Below the pieces are notes generated by a model. It was not told the origin of the DNA. It did no database searches and saw only the letters and a program-made list of their open reading frames with translations. Both the position numbers and the translations under genes were made by a program. 64,000 nucleotides of DNA from the NCBI GenBank assembly GCA_028723525.1, contig JAQYET010000110.1, forward strand, positions 1-64,000. Reading direction: 5' to 3'. The stretch comes from Prevotellaceae bacterium (GTDB lineage: Bacteria; Bacteroidota; Bacteroidia; Bacteroidales; Bacteroidaceae). Shown in pieces: positions 36,473 to 45,035 of this stretch (its first letter is position 1; every line of letters starts with the position of its first letter).

Positions 36473-36501
36473 AAGTTGATTTACATCGTTTTAGTTCCTT
36501 G

Positions 36502-36532
36502 CAAAGTTACGCAGAAATATCGAAGCGACAAA
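36502..36532 (-). promoter_or_regulatory. xthA promoter
   Basis: TTTG (36529-36532), 19 bp, TAACTTTG (36502-36509) on the minus strand. Confidence 0.7.
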
Positions 36533-36600
36533 ACTTTTGCCACAAAATGTTAAAAACAAAGCAATTATAAGGTAACGACAACCAAAACCATGAAAAATTA

Positions 36601-36631
36601 TTTGGCAGATAAAAAATAATTCGTACCTTTG
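36601..36631 (+). promoter_or_regulatory. rplU-rpmA promoter
   Basis: TTTG (36601-36604), 19 bp, TACCTTTG (36624-36631). Predicted start near 36638. Confidence 0.75.
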
Positions 36632-36637
36632 CATCCG

Positions 36638-36747
36638 ATTTGCAAATCAATGACTGAATTTTGATATAAATATAGTCCGTGGAGGCTCGGTAAAGAGGCA
36701 GCACTATGTTGTCCGCCTTGCGGAAAAAACCGTTTACAAATAAATAA
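36638..36747 (+). promoter_or_regulatory. rplU leader, possible autoregulatory RNA
   Basis: A 110-nt untranslated leader before L21. It includes a purine-rich GGAGGCTCGG stretch and a small hairpin (36712-36716 with 36720-36724) followed by AAAAAACC. Ribosomal protein operons often have such leaders; I could not match a named one. Confidence 0.45.
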
Positions 36748-37065
36748 ATGTACGCAATTGTAGAAATTAACGGTCAGCAGTTCAAGGTTGAAGAGGGCAA
36801 AAAACTCTTTGTAAACCACATTAAAGACTCAGAAGAGGGTCAGACTGTTGAATTTGACAAGGTTCTCCTCGTAGAAAATGGAGATTCTATCACGGTAGGT
36901 GCACCAACCGTAGAAGGTGCTAAAGTAGTAGCCGAAGTGAAAAAGCCACTCGTTAAGGGTGACAAGGTGATTGTCTTCAAAATGAAACGCCGCAAGGATT
37001 ATCGCAAGAAGAATGGACATCGCCAGCAGTTTACCGAGGTTGTAATCAAGTCAGTTAACGCTTAA
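36748..37065 (+). CDS. rplU: 50S ribosomal protein L21
   Basis: A 105-residue r-protein of the large subunit. It starts [18 protein letters not shown] and has the basic [16 protein letters not shown] near residue 77 that binds 23S rRNA. First of a two-gene operon with L27, 20 bp apart, the usual arrangement. Confidence 0.98.
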   Translation: MYAIVEINGQQFKVEEGKKLFVNHIKDSEEGQTVEFDKVLLVENGDSITVGAPTVEGAKVVAEVKKPLVKGDKVIVFKMKRRKDYRKKNGHRQQFTEVVIKSVNA

Positions 37066-37085
37066 AACAGAGGAGGAACAAAGAA

Positions 37086-37349
37086 ATGGCACATAAAAAA
37101 GGTGTTGGTAGTTCTAAGAACGGACGCGAGAGCGCATCACAACGACTCGGCGTGAAAATCTGGGGCGGACAGAAAGTTATTGCAGGAAACATAATTGTAC
37201 GCCAACGCGGTACACATCACAACCCGGGCAAGAACGTAGGCATCGGTAAGGATGACACATTGTTTGCGCTGGTTGACGGAGTGGTTAACTTCAAAAAAGG
37301 TCGCAAAAACAAGAGTACCGTTTCAGTAATACCAGAAGCTGAAGCTTAA
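37086..37349 (+). CDS. rpmA: 50S ribosomal protein L27
   Basis: An 87-residue r-protein next to the peptidyl-transferase centre. It starts directly with [16 protein letters not shown], so there is no N-terminal pre-sequence of the kind cut by Prp in Firmicutes. The [14 protein letters not shown] block is present near residue 38. Followed by a strong terminator. Confidence 0.98.
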   Translation: MAHKKGVGSSKNGRESASQRLGVKIWGGQKVIAGNIIVRQRGTHHNPGKNVGIGKDDTLFALVDGVVNFKKGRKNKSTVSVIPEAEA

Positions 37350-37383
37350 CAAAACAAAACAAACTTATTCCAAACAAACAACA

Positions 37384-37415
37384 GAGTCCCACATCTCGAA
37401 AGAAATGTGGGACTC
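37384..37415 (+). terminator. Terminator of rplU-rpmA
   Basis: An 11-bp perfect stem (37384-37394 with 37405-37415), then CTGCTTTATT. Confidence 0.85.
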
Positions 37416-37468
37416 CTGCTTTATTACCGCCAACTATGTCTTAACCATATCACCGGCTGTAAACAAAC

Positions 37469-37524
37469 ATTTGCCGAAGAAGTATGCAAAAATCGGCTTA
37501 AAACCGCACACCTCTTCGGCAAAT
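37469..37524 (-). terminator. Terminator of the phospho-sugar mutase
   Basis: A 12-bp perfect outer stem (37469-37480 with 37513-37524) with an inner TGC...CGG/CCG...GCA pairing. It lies 27 bp beyond the stop on the minus strand and is followed by GTTTGTTT. Confidence 0.75.
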
Positions 37525-37551
37525 TAAAAATCCGTAAGACGTCAAACGGAA

Positions 37552-39300
37552 TTACAGACCGAGGTCTTTTCTTAATGCGTCTATCTTCTTGTCGGCATCA
37601 TTGGAACATCTTTCATAACATCCGGCGCACTTCATCGTGTCGTCCTTCACCTCGGTATAGAATTTTATCTTAGGTTCGGTTCCAGACGGACGCACGCTCA
37701 CTTTCGTTCCGTCCTCGCAGAACCATTGCAGCACATTGCTCGTGTCCGGCATGTCTAACTTCTGCTTCGAACCGTCAGCGTTGGTCTGCTCAAGCGTCTT
37801 GTAGTCTTTACATACAATCACCTTAGAACCTCCAAGTTGCTTAGGAGAGTTCTCACGGAAGTTCTCCATCATTGCCTTTATCTCGTCGGCACCGCTCTTT
37901 CCGGTCTTCACCACGTTGAACGTCACCTCCTTTGAGAACCCATATTCCGTGTAGATTTTCATCAGCAGGTCGTAGAGTGTCATTCCGTTGTCTTTCGCCC
38001 ATGCCGCAATCTCGCATATAAGGCAGATACTTGCAGGAGAATCCTTGTCACGCACCTTGTCGAACGGCAGGAAACCGAAACTCTCTTCTCCACCTCCGAT
38101 ATACTTCTTTGTGCCTTCATTGACGCGTATTTCGTTGGCAATCCACTTAAATCCGGTGTAACAGTCCTTCAGTTCCACACCGTTCTTATCCGCAATTTTT
38201 CTTATCACCTCTGTCGTTACTATAGTCTTTACAAGGAATTCATTGCCTTTCAACTGTCCCATTTTCTTCTTGTTGGCAATGATATACCAACAGAACATCA
38301 TACAGGTTTGATTGCCGTTGAGTATTTCCCATTCACCCTTATCGTTGCGACAAACTATTGCAAGACGGTCAGCATCAGGGTCACTTGCTATCACGAGGTC
38401 GGCATTAAGCTTCGTTCCAAGTTTCATTCCTAATGTCATCGCCTCCGGATTTTCCGGATTTGGAGAGACAACAGTGGGGAAATTGCCGTCGATTACCATC
38501 TGTTCCGGCACCACATGTATGTTTTTAAATCCCCAAGAGCGCAAGGCCGCAGGAATTATAACGCGCCCCGCACCGTGCATCGGAGAATAAACGATGTTCA
38601 AATCACTGTTTCGGAGTATAACGTCCTGGTCAACCATTGCGTCCTTTATAGCCTGCAGATAGTCCCAATCCATTTCTCCTCCTATTATTTCGATAAGTTC
38701 TTTGTTCGGTTCGAACTTCACATCATCTATCGCGACCTTGTTAACCTCGTCGATTATGCCGGTATCATGCGGCGACAACACCTGTGCCCCGTCTTCCCAA
38801 TAGGCCTTATACCCATTATATTCTTTAGGATTATGCGATGCCGTAACATTCACACCCGCCTGTGCTCCCAAATGCCTTATGGCAAAAGAGATTTCCGGTG
38901 TGGGGCGCAGGCTTTCAAACAGATACACCTTTATACCATTGGCAGAAAAAATATTGGCAACGGTTTCTGCAAAAAGTCGCCCGTTGTTGCGGCAGTCATG
39001 ACCAACAACCACCGAAAGGTCGGTACGCCCCGGGAAAGCCTTATTTATATAGTTGGCAAATCCTTGCGTCGCCATACCCACAATATATATATTCATGCGG
39101 TTGGTTCCTGCGCCCATGACACCTCTAAGTCCGCCCGTTCCAAATTCCAACGAGCGATAGAAACTGTCTATAAGTTCTGTTTTATCGGGATTATCAAGCA
39201 TTGCTTGAACTTCTTTGCACGTTTCCTCATCGAAAGAAGGAGACAGCCATTGTCTCGCTGCCTGCTCACATTGAGCAATAAGTTCCTTATTATTTTCCAT
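37552..39300 (-). CDS. Phospho-sugar mutase (phosphoglucomutase, PgcA-like)
   Basis: A 582-residue alpha-D-phosphohexomutase of the long type. SLEFGTGGLRGVMG opens the fold near residue 50, the phosphoserine loop is TASHNPKEYNGYK near residue 143, the metal loop is DPDADR near residue 307, and GEESFG near residue 405 binds the sugar. SVRPSGTEPKIKFY binds phosphate near residue 540. A Cys-containing stretch (KCAGCYERC) close to the C-terminus is unusual. It probably links glucose 6-phosphate and 1-phosphate for the glycogen genes at 7-11 kb. Monocistronic. Confidence 0.93.
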   Translation of the reverse strand: MENNKELIAQCEQAARQWLSPSFDEETCKEVQAMLDNPDKTELIDSFYRSLEFGTGGLRGVMGAGTNRMNIYIVGMATQGFANYINKAFPGRTDLSVVVGHDCRNNGRLFAETVANIFSANGIKVYLFESLRPTPEISFAIRHLGAQAGVNVTASHNPKEYNGYKAYWEDGAQVLSPHDTGIIDEVNKVAIDDVKFEPNKELIEIIGGEMDWDYLQAIKDAMVDQDVILRNSDLNIVYSPMHGAGRVIIPAALRSWGFKNIHVVPEQMVIDGNFPTVVSPNPENPEAMTLGMKLGTKLNADLVIASDPDADRLAIVCRNDKGEWEILNGNQTCMMFCWYIIANKKKMGQLKGNEFLVKTIVTTEVIRKIADKNGVELKDCYTGFKWIANEIRVNEGTKKYIGGGEESFGFLPFDKVRDKDSPASICLICEIAAWAKDNGMTLYDLLMKIYTEYGFSKEVTFNVVKTGKSGADEIKAMMENFRENSPKQLGGSKVIVCKDYKTLEQTNADGSKQKLDMPDTSNVLQWFCEDGTKVSVRPSGTEPKIKFYTEVKDDTMKCAGCYERCSNDADKKIDALRKDLGL

Positions 39301-39344
39301 ACAATTTTATAATAAAAACGGTTTGTGTATTTTGTAATCTGCCA

Positions 39345-39352
39345 CAAAGATA
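39345..39352 (-). promoter_or_regulatory. -7 element of the phospho-sugar mutase gene
   Basis: TATCTTTG on the minus strand, 45 bp before the ATG; no clear -33. Confidence 0.45.
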
Positions 39353-39414
39353 GTGATATTTTTTCATATAAACCCTACACACTGAAGTGTTTTTTTTATT
39401 TTCTATTCACTAAA

Positions 39415-39446
39415 GTTGTCCGAACGAACAAAAAGCACTAACTTTG
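39415..39446 (+). promoter_or_regulatory. Promoter of the DUF4491-rlmH unit
   Basis: GTTG (39415-39418), 20 bp, TAACTTTG (39439-39446). Confidence 0.6.
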
Positions 39447-39468
39447 CAATCTCTTTTAAGAAATACTT

Positions 39469-39807
39469 ATGATGGAATTACACTACACAGGAATTATAAT
39501 TGCCATAAGCACTTTCCTGATAATCGGGTTGTGCCACCCTCTCGTAATAAAAATGGAATATTACACCGGAACAAAATACTGGTGGCTTTACCTTGTATTC
39601 GGAACGGCGTTTATATGCTCTGCGTTCTTCGTTGAAAACGTTATAATATCTTCCATTCTCGGAGTCACCGGAGCCTCTCTGCTTTGGGCTATCGGCGAAT
39701 TGTTCGCCCAAAAGAAACGTGTGGAAAAAGGTTGGTTCCCTATGAACCCAAAGCGAAGGAACGAATATAAAACCACGAGAGACGGTGAGGATGCAAACCA
39801 CAGATAG
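39469..39807 (+). CDS. DUF4491 family membrane protein
   Basis: A 112-residue inner membrane protein with three hydrophobic segments (about residues 6-26, 38-53 and 57-77) and a charged cytoplasmic tail. The words YTGIIIAISTFLIIGLCHP and EYYTGTKYWW are family-like. No function is known for DUF4491. Two ATGs are adjacent; either may be used. The rlmH start lies 33 bp downstream, so both are probably on one message. Confidence 0.82.
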   Translation: MMELHYTGIIIAISTFLIIGLCHPLVIKMEYYTGTKYWWLYLVFGTAFICSAFFVENVIISSILGVTGASLLWAIGELFAQKKRVEKGWFPMNPKRRNEYKTTRDGEDANHR

Positions 39808-39840
39808 TATCAAAAAGTCAATTACGACGGTAAAAAATTG

Positions 39841-40311
39841 ATGAAAACCCTGCTCATACTTATCGGTAAAACCGACAATAAACATATTGCAGCCTGCATA
39901 ACCGATTATTCCGAACGGATAGGTCACTACATGCCATTTGAGATTGTTACCATACCGGACATTAAGAACACGAAAAACCTCACGGAGGAACAGCAGAAAG
40001 AAACAGAGGGTAAATCGATACTGCAACTCATACAGCCCTCCGACCATGTAGTGTTGCTTGACGAAAGGGGCAGCGAATTGCGAAGTGTGGAGTTCGCTAA
40101 ATGGCTGCAAAAAAAACAAATGGCTGCAAAGAGACTGTTGTTTGTCATCGGTGGTGCGTATGGATTTTCCAATAAGGTTTATGAACGTGCCAACGAGAAA
40201 ATATCATTATCCCGAATGACGTTCTCACACCAAATGGTAAGGCTGTTTTTTACAGAACAAATCTACCGTGCATACACGATAATCAAGGGCGAACCATACC
40301 ACCACGAATGA
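39841..40311 (+). CDS. rlmH: 23S rRNA pseudouridine-1915 N3-methyltransferase
   Basis: A 156-residue SPOUT methyltransferase that modifies helix 69 of 23S rRNA. LLDERG near residue 78, FVIGGAYGFS near residue 104 (the SAM-binding knot) and LSRMTFSHQMVRLFFTEQIY near residue 124 are all conserved, and the C-terminal YHHE is complete. I start at the ATG at 39841 and not at the TTG one codon upstream. Confidence 0.97.
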   Translation: MKTLLILIGKTDNKHIAACITDYSERIGHYMPFEIVTIPDIKNTKNLTEEQQKETEGKSILQLIQPSDHVVLLDERGSELRSVEFAKWLQKKQMAAKRLLFVIGGAYGFSNKVYERANEKISLSRMTFSHQMVRLFFTEQIYRAYTIIKGEPYHHE

Positions 40312-40355
40312 GAAACTGATGCCGGAACATTGAGAGGGAAATACCCCATAAAAAG

Positions 40356-40394
40356 CATGCAGGACGACAAGCCTAAGCCACACCGTCCCGCATG
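40356..40394. terminator. Bidirectional terminator between rlmH and DPP IV
   Basis: Arms 40356-40366 and 40384-40394 form a 10-bp stem with one internal mismatch. The plus strand continues TTATTTTTATTTT. Both convergent genes end nearby. Confidence 0.8.
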
Positions 40395-40401
40395 TTTATT
40401 T

Positions 40402-42606
40402 TTATTTTAAGGTCTTTATGAAATGATTAGCGATTTGTCTCAGCAAGTGGTTGCGCGTATTCCCACCATAAATACTATGGTTTCTGTTTGTATAAACGTT
40501 CATTTTGAAGTCCTTTCCTGCCTGCACAAGGCTTTCGGTATATTCATACGTGTTCTGCGGATGCACGTTATCGTCTGCCAAACCTTGGCAAATGAGCAGT
40601 TCTCCGGTCAGGTTCGCAGCACGGGCTATAGGATTGGTGTCATAGCCTGAAGGATTTTCCTGCGGCGTACGCATGTACCTCTCGGTATATACCGTGTCGT
40701 AGAGTCGCCAGTCGGTGGGTGGTGCCACTGCTACACCAGCCGCAAACGCTCCCCTGCCCTCACTCATACTCATAAGGGTGTTGAACCCTCCGAAACTCCA
40801 ACCCCATATTCCGATGTGTTCACCGTCAACAAACGGCAACGACTTCAGATAGAGGGCTGTCTCTACTTGGTCTTTAGACTCCAGCAGTCCTAAGTTGAGG
40901 TATATACATTTCTCAAACTCTGCCCCTCTCGCACCGGTGCCTCGACCATCCACACAGACAAGGATAAAGTCTTTTTCCGCAAGATAATGGTCGTACAGAG
41001 CCCCCTGTCCCATCGAACCCACACGCCATGAATTGACCACCTGTTGGCTGCCCGGTCCTCCATATTGCCACATTATGACAGGATATTTGCGTGAAGCATC
41101 AAAGTTGCTCGGCTTCACCATTATACCATTAAGTTCCACTCCTTCAGAAGTTTTAAACTTGAAGAACTCCTTCTTTCCGAGTGACAACCGGGCTAAAGTT
41201 GCCTTCAGTTGCGCATTATCTATCAGCGTAGAAATGGTCTTTCCGGCGTTGTTACATATGCTGAAGCGGTAAGGCGTGTCGCAGTCGCTCCATGTATTGA
41301 CGAAGTATTTGAAGTTTTTGCTGAACACGGCATCGTTCCAACCTTTGTCACTCGCCAACTTGCTAACCTTCCCTTTTTTGTCTGAAGAGTATATTTCGCG
41401 GTTCATTGCGTCATTACCGGCAGCCTGATAATACACCGTTCCTGTCGCTTCGTCATATCCGTAGAGCCTTGTCACATCATTGTTTCCAGTTGTCAACTGA
41501 CGCTCCATATTACCATTCTGTGCGTAAAGGTAAAGTTGCATGTGTCCGCTTCTGTCACTTGGCATCACAATATGGCTCGAGGTGATGATTATATTGTCCA
41601 TCGCCTCCTCCTTAATATATTTATCCACCTTCTCTTTCACCAGCAACTTGCTTATCGTGGAATACGGATTTACGGCATACAGGGAGAGTTCGTCCTGATG
41701 ACGGTTCATCGTATATACAATAATCCTTTCCGGATTGTCGGTGCTCTTTATCCTTGGTATATATCCATCGGCAGGCAGTGGCACGTCGAGTGTCCTCGTC
41801 TTGTGCGACTTGATTTCGTAACTCAACACGCTGACCTTAGAGTTTTCCTGTCCGGCTTTCGGATATTTGTAGGAATATTCCCCGGGATATGTGCCCCATT
41901 CCTTGTGTTCAGGATATGCACCTTTGAACATTTGCAGCGAATAGGTCTTGACGTTGCTCTCATCATATCTTATCCACGAGAGAGACGAACCGTCGGCATT
42001 GAATGTCATGGCGGTGGCAAATCCGAACTCCTCTTCGTTTACCCAGTCGGGAATACCGTTTATGATCTCATTGAATTTTCCGTCTTTCGTAACCTGACTT
42101 TCCGAGTTATCATAGAGCAGTTTCACAAGGAAAATGTTGTTGTTTCGCACAAACGCCACCTGATTTCCATCCTCCGACCACACCGGTGACTGCTGCGGAC
42201 CATTGTCAGAGAGTTTTTCCAACCACTTGTTAGCGATGTTGTATATGTAATATTCCGCCGTGAAAGAATGTCGATAGATGCGTTTTGTTTTAGTCTGAAT
42301 GAGCATTTTCTTCCCGTCGGGACTCAATAGATAGCCATCGAAGTCGTCGATTTTTAGATTTACCGTCGTGTTAACGTCGAACAACACTGCTGTTTTCTTG
42401 CCATTATTGAACGCAAATTGCAGTATTTGCTTTCCGTCTTCGCTTATCTGTGCATAACTGTCGCCATCGGGCATCGGCGTTATGGCACTGAGATATTGCG
42501 GTGAATACTTGCCCGAATTGATGTCTTCCAACTTGAGTTCGGACTGTGCATGCAAACTTATTGCAGATATGAATGCTGCAGCTAAAACTATAAGAAGTCT
42601 TTTCAT
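40402..42606 (-). CDS. Dipeptidyl peptidase IV (S9B)
   Basis: A 734-residue secreted serine peptidase that takes X-Pro and X-Ala dipeptides from peptide N-termini. It has a signal peptide ending ISLHAQ, a beta-propeller with the dipeptide-anchoring motif DWVNEEEFGF near residue 190, and a hydrolase domain with Ser in GWSFGG (near 604), Asp in GLADDNV (near 679) and His in RNHSI (near 710). The EEE motif separates it from the PtpA-like paralogue at 19.7 kb; together they allow stepwise digestion of proline-rich peptides. Own promoter, convergent with rlmH. Confidence 0.93.
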   Translation of the reverse strand: MKRLLIVLAAAFISAISLHAQSELKLEDINSGKYSPQYLSAITPMPDGDSYAQISEDGKQILQFAFNNGKKTAVLFDVNTTVNLKIDDFDGYLLSPDGKKMLIQTKTKRIYRHSFTAEYYIYNIANKWLEKLSDNGPQQSPVWSEDGNQVAFVRNNNIFLVKLLYDNSESQVTKDGKFNEIINGIPDWVNEEEFGFATAMTFNADGSSLSWIRYDESNVKTYSLQMFKGAYPEHKEWGTYPGEYSYKYPKAGQENSKVSVLSYEIKSHKTRTLDVPLPADGYIPRIKSTDNPERIIVYTMNRHQDELSLYAVNPYSTISKLLVKEKVDKYIKEEAMDNIIITSSHIVMPSDRSGHMQLYLYAQNGNMERQLTTGNNDVTRLYGYDEATGTVYYQAAGNDAMNREIYSSDKKGKVSKLASDKGWNDAVFSKNFKYFVNTWSDCDTPYRFSICNNAGKTISTLIDNAQLKATLARLSLGKKEFFKFKTSEGVELNGIMVKPSNFDASRKYPVIMWQYGGPGSQQVVNSWRVGSMGQGALYDHYLAEKDFILVCVDGRGTGARGAEFEKCIYLNLGLLESKDQVETALYLKSLPFVDGEHIGIWGWSFGGFNTLMSMSEGRGAFAAGVAVAPPTDWRLYDTVYTERYMRTPQENPSGYDTNPIARAANLTGELLICQGLADDNVHPQNTYEYTESLVQAGKDFKMNVYTNRNHSIYGGNTRNHLLRQIANHFIKTLK

Positions 42607-42634
42607 TTATACAGATTATATTGTTAATTTGCGG

Positions 42635-42666
42635 CAAAGTTAAGAATTATTTGCTACATTTGCAAA
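42635..42666 (-). promoter_or_regulatory. DPP IV promoter
   Basis: TTTG (42663-42666), 20 bp, TAACTTTG (42635-42642) on the minus strand. Its -33 abuts the -7 element of the divergent gene at 42655-42662. Confidence 0.65.
42655..42662 (+). promoter_or_regulatory. -7 element of the radical SAM gene
   Basis: TACATTTG on the plus strand, 27 bp before the ATG. The nearest TTTG upstream (42628-42631) has a poor spacing of 23. Confidence 0.45.
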
Positions 42667-42688
42667 GTTTATATCATAAAATCGGTTC

Positions 42689-43606
42689 ATGGAAAAAAAG
42701 CATTACAACGACTTTGGCTCATGGATAAGGGAACGGCTCGGAGGCAAGGTTCAGAAAATTAGTATCGATGCGGGATTTTCGTGTCCCAATAGAGACGGCG
42801 CGAAGGGTGTCGGCGGATGTATCTTTTGTGACAACAAGACCTTTTCTCCGTCTTATTGCCGAGGAACAAAAAACGTTAGAGAGCAACTTACAGAGGGGAT
42901 TAACTTCTTCAAAAGAAAATATAACGATGTGAAGTATATGGCTTATTTCCAGTCTTATACCAACACTTATGCCTCCGTAGAGAAACTTAAACGACTGTAT
43001 GAGGAGGCTCTCAACGTGGAGAATGTTGTCGGAATAGTTATCGGAACGCGCCCCGATTGCGTTCCCAATACGACTCTCGACTATCTCGAACAACTCAACA
43101 GGCAGGTATTCATGATTGTGGAATATGGGATTGAGAGTGTCAACAACCACACTCTTGCAAAAATCAGGCGAGGACATACATTCGAATGTTCGCAGGATGC
43201 CATAGCGCGCACAGCGGAAAGGGGAATACTCGTTGGCGGGCATCTCATTCTTGGCTTGCCGGGAGAGACGCGGGAAGATAACATCAAGGCGGCAGAAGAA
43301 ATAAGCAAGACGCGGATTGACATTCTTAAACTTCACCAACTGCAGGTGGTGAAAGACACTGCTCTCGCCGACGAATACATGAAAGAGCGATTTCACGTGT
43401 ATGATGTTGACGAATACATCGAACTTGTTGCGTCGTTCATACAGCACACAAGGCATGATATAGTGTTCGATAGGTTTGCGTCACAATCGCCTTCCGACAT
43501 GGTGATTGCTCCAAAATGGGGAATAAAAAGCCATGAGTTCACAGACAAACTCGACAATCACCTAAGATTAAATGAAATATTCCAAGGACAACTGATAACA
43601 GATTGA
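42689..43606 (+). CDS. TIGR01212/YhcC-family radical SAM protein
   Basis: A 305-residue iron-sulfur enzyme. The N-terminus YNDFGSWIRERLGGKVQKIS leads into the cluster motif CPNRDG...GGCIFCD, with three Cys spaced widely as in this family. FQSYTNTYA near residue 90, EYGIESV near 148 and GLPGETRED near 190 are family blocks. The family is widespread and has no firmly assigned reaction. It ends 6 bp from the convergent GldB-like gene. Confidence 0.9.
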   Translation: MEKKHYNDFGSWIRERLGGKVQKISIDAGFSCPNRDGAKGVGGCIFCDNKTFSPSYCRGTKNVREQLTEGINFFKRKYNDVKYMAYFQSYTNTYASVEKLKRLYEEALNVENVVGIVIGTRPDCVPNTTLDYLEQLNRQVFMIVEYGIESVNNHTLAKIRRGHTFECSQDAIARTAERGILVGGHLILGLPGETREDNIKAAEEISKTRIDILKLHQLQVVKDTALADEYMKERFHVYDVDEYIELVASFIQHTRHDIVFDRFASQSPSDMVIAPKWGIKSHEFTDKLDNHLRLNEIFQGQLITD

Positions 43607-43612
43607 AACACA

Positions 43613-44428
43613 TTATTCTATACCTGTCTTCTTTATAATATCATCATGATCGTTTTCAAGAAGCAACTGCAGCACAGTCAACGATGAGTGTTTGCGCATG
43701 TAGGCGTCTATACATTCAACATATTTTGTCCTGAAAACATTCTTTCCCACTACGAGATTAGACACCCACATTATCTTGCCGGTATGTAGGTCGCGGTCTA
43801 ACTGCGACCTGTTTTCAAGATTATCAAGCGGATAAAGGCTGAGCAAATAGAAGCAGATACAGTCGGAAGTGATGTTGCCGCGCGTCATGCTTTCGCGCTG
43901 ATTATGGTTGTAATATTTGCGGTATATGGGATAATTCTCACCCATATATTTGTCGAGTGATATTCCAACCATGCCATCTCCGATTATGATACTATGCTCA
44001 AGGTCGCCTATTTGGGCATAAAATTCGGGCGTTTGAATATCCGGAATGTATGTTCTCAACTTACCGAAAGCATCGTTGAGACTCTTGTTGATATCGTCAA
44101 TATTTGCATACTCCACCTCAACATCAGCCATGATAACCTGCAACGTGCTGTCTTGATAATATTTCAACAATGTCTTACTTATTTCCGGGTCGTCAACTTC
44201 TCCTATGTGCAAGATGTCTTCTATCAGTGTGCGTGTCTCTATCGGGAACTCCGTGTTCATTTGTTGCAATGCCGAGAAATCCCCTGTAGTGAGATACTGA
44301 CTCTGCAGACGGTCGTAACGTTTTATCTCTATCTTTTTACGGTCGGTATCATCATTCGGACGCAATTTATACTCGCATCCGGAACAAAACACCATGACCC
44401 AAATTATAATAAAATAAAACTTCCGCAC
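43613..44428 (-). CDS. GldB-like lipoprotein
   Basis: A 271-residue lipoprotein. The signal ends VFCSGCEY, with the lipid Cys near residue 18. The words IKRYDRLQS near the start, GMVGISLDKYMGENYPIY near residue 155 and LDRDLHTGKIMWV near residue 210 follow the layout of the gliding-motility lipoprotein GldB, which also occurs in non-gliding Bacteroidetes. The start codon is GTG at 44428; no ATG lies in frame between the promoter and the signal sequence. Role in this organism unknown. Confidence 0.75.
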   Translation of the reverse strand: MRKFYFIIIWVMVFCSGCEYKLRPNDDTDRKKIEIKRYDRLQSQYLTTGDFSALQQMNTEFPIETRTLIEDILHIGEVDDPEISKTLLKYYQDSTLQVIMADVEVEYANIDDINKSLNDAFGKLRTYIPDIQTPEFYAQIGDLEHSIIIGDGMVGISLDKYMGENYPIYRKYYNHNQRESMTRGNITSDCICFYLLSLYPLDNLENRSQLDRDLHTGKIMWVSNLVVGKNVFRTKYVECIDAYMRKHSSLTVLQLLLENDHDDIIKKTGIE

Positions 44429-44453
44429 AAATGAATAGAATTAAAAACTGTTG

Positions 44454-44485
44454 CAAAATTACAAAATACATCTCAAACATCCAAA
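44454..44485 (-). promoter_or_regulatory. Promoter of the GldB-like gene
   Basis: TTTG (44482-44485), 20 bp, TAATTTTG (44454-44461) on the minus strand. Confidence 0.65.
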
Positions 44486-44831
44486 CTTTTACTAAAAAAG
44501 TTAAACTAAAATAAGTTTGTTTAACCTTCTTAGAGTCAATGGCGAATTCCATAAGCACACCTTATACCGCTAAATATTGTGAAAACTGCATCTCTTTTGC
44601 GAATTTTGTGGTACGCCAAGGTCTTTATGTGAACATTTTTTTAGTATCTTTGTCGCCAGAAAATATCAATAATAATTTCCTCCTACAATAATGCCTACTA
44701 CCATCACCCAACGCCTGATGTGTCAAAATCTCAATGTTGGTGTAAGCCATGACAAAATGGAGGGTGCATAAAACACCACACTGGTATGAAATTAAACGTT
44801 GTTATCTTTCAATAGAATTATCATACATTAA
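44486..44831. other. Gap before the SMR relic
   Basis: A 346-bp stretch with little in it. A -7-like TATCTTTG stands at 44645-44652. A 26-codon ORF (44691-44771, MPTTITQRLMC...) begins 39 bp after it; I do not recognise it and it may be a remnant of a lost gene. No hairpin stands out. Confidence 0.5.
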
Positions 44832-45035
44832 ATAAACTGGATTGTTTTAATTTTGGCAGGACTTTGCGAGGTTGGTTTTACTTACAGCCTTGGCAGGGCT
44901 AAATCCGTAGAGGGCACGGCATGGTGGACGTGGATAACAGTGTTCGGACTGTTATATGTGCTGAGTGCCGTATTGCTGGCAAAAGCAACACAGACAATTC
45001 CTTTGGATATTATTAGGCATCATCAACAAAAATGA
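44832..45035 (+). pseudogene. Truncated SMR (EmrE-like) multidrug transporter relic
   Basis: Reads (I)NWIVLILAGLCEVGFTYSLG, then WWTWITVFGLLYVLSAVLLAKATQTIPL, which is the first half of a small multidrug resistance transporter: helix 1 with the essential Glu in LCEVGF, helix 2 and the start of helix 3. The expected GTAYAVWTGIG continuation is missing; the frame runs into DIIRHHQQK and stops at 45035. The codon at the usual ATG place is ATA (44832), with an in-frame TAA just before. So both the start and the second half are lost. The stop overlaps the next gene as ATGA, which looks like a deletion junction. Confidence 0.82.

Noticed and set aside
44691..44771. 26-codon ORF as a gene
   Set aside because: Too short, no family, and only a -7 element in support; mentioned in the gap entry.
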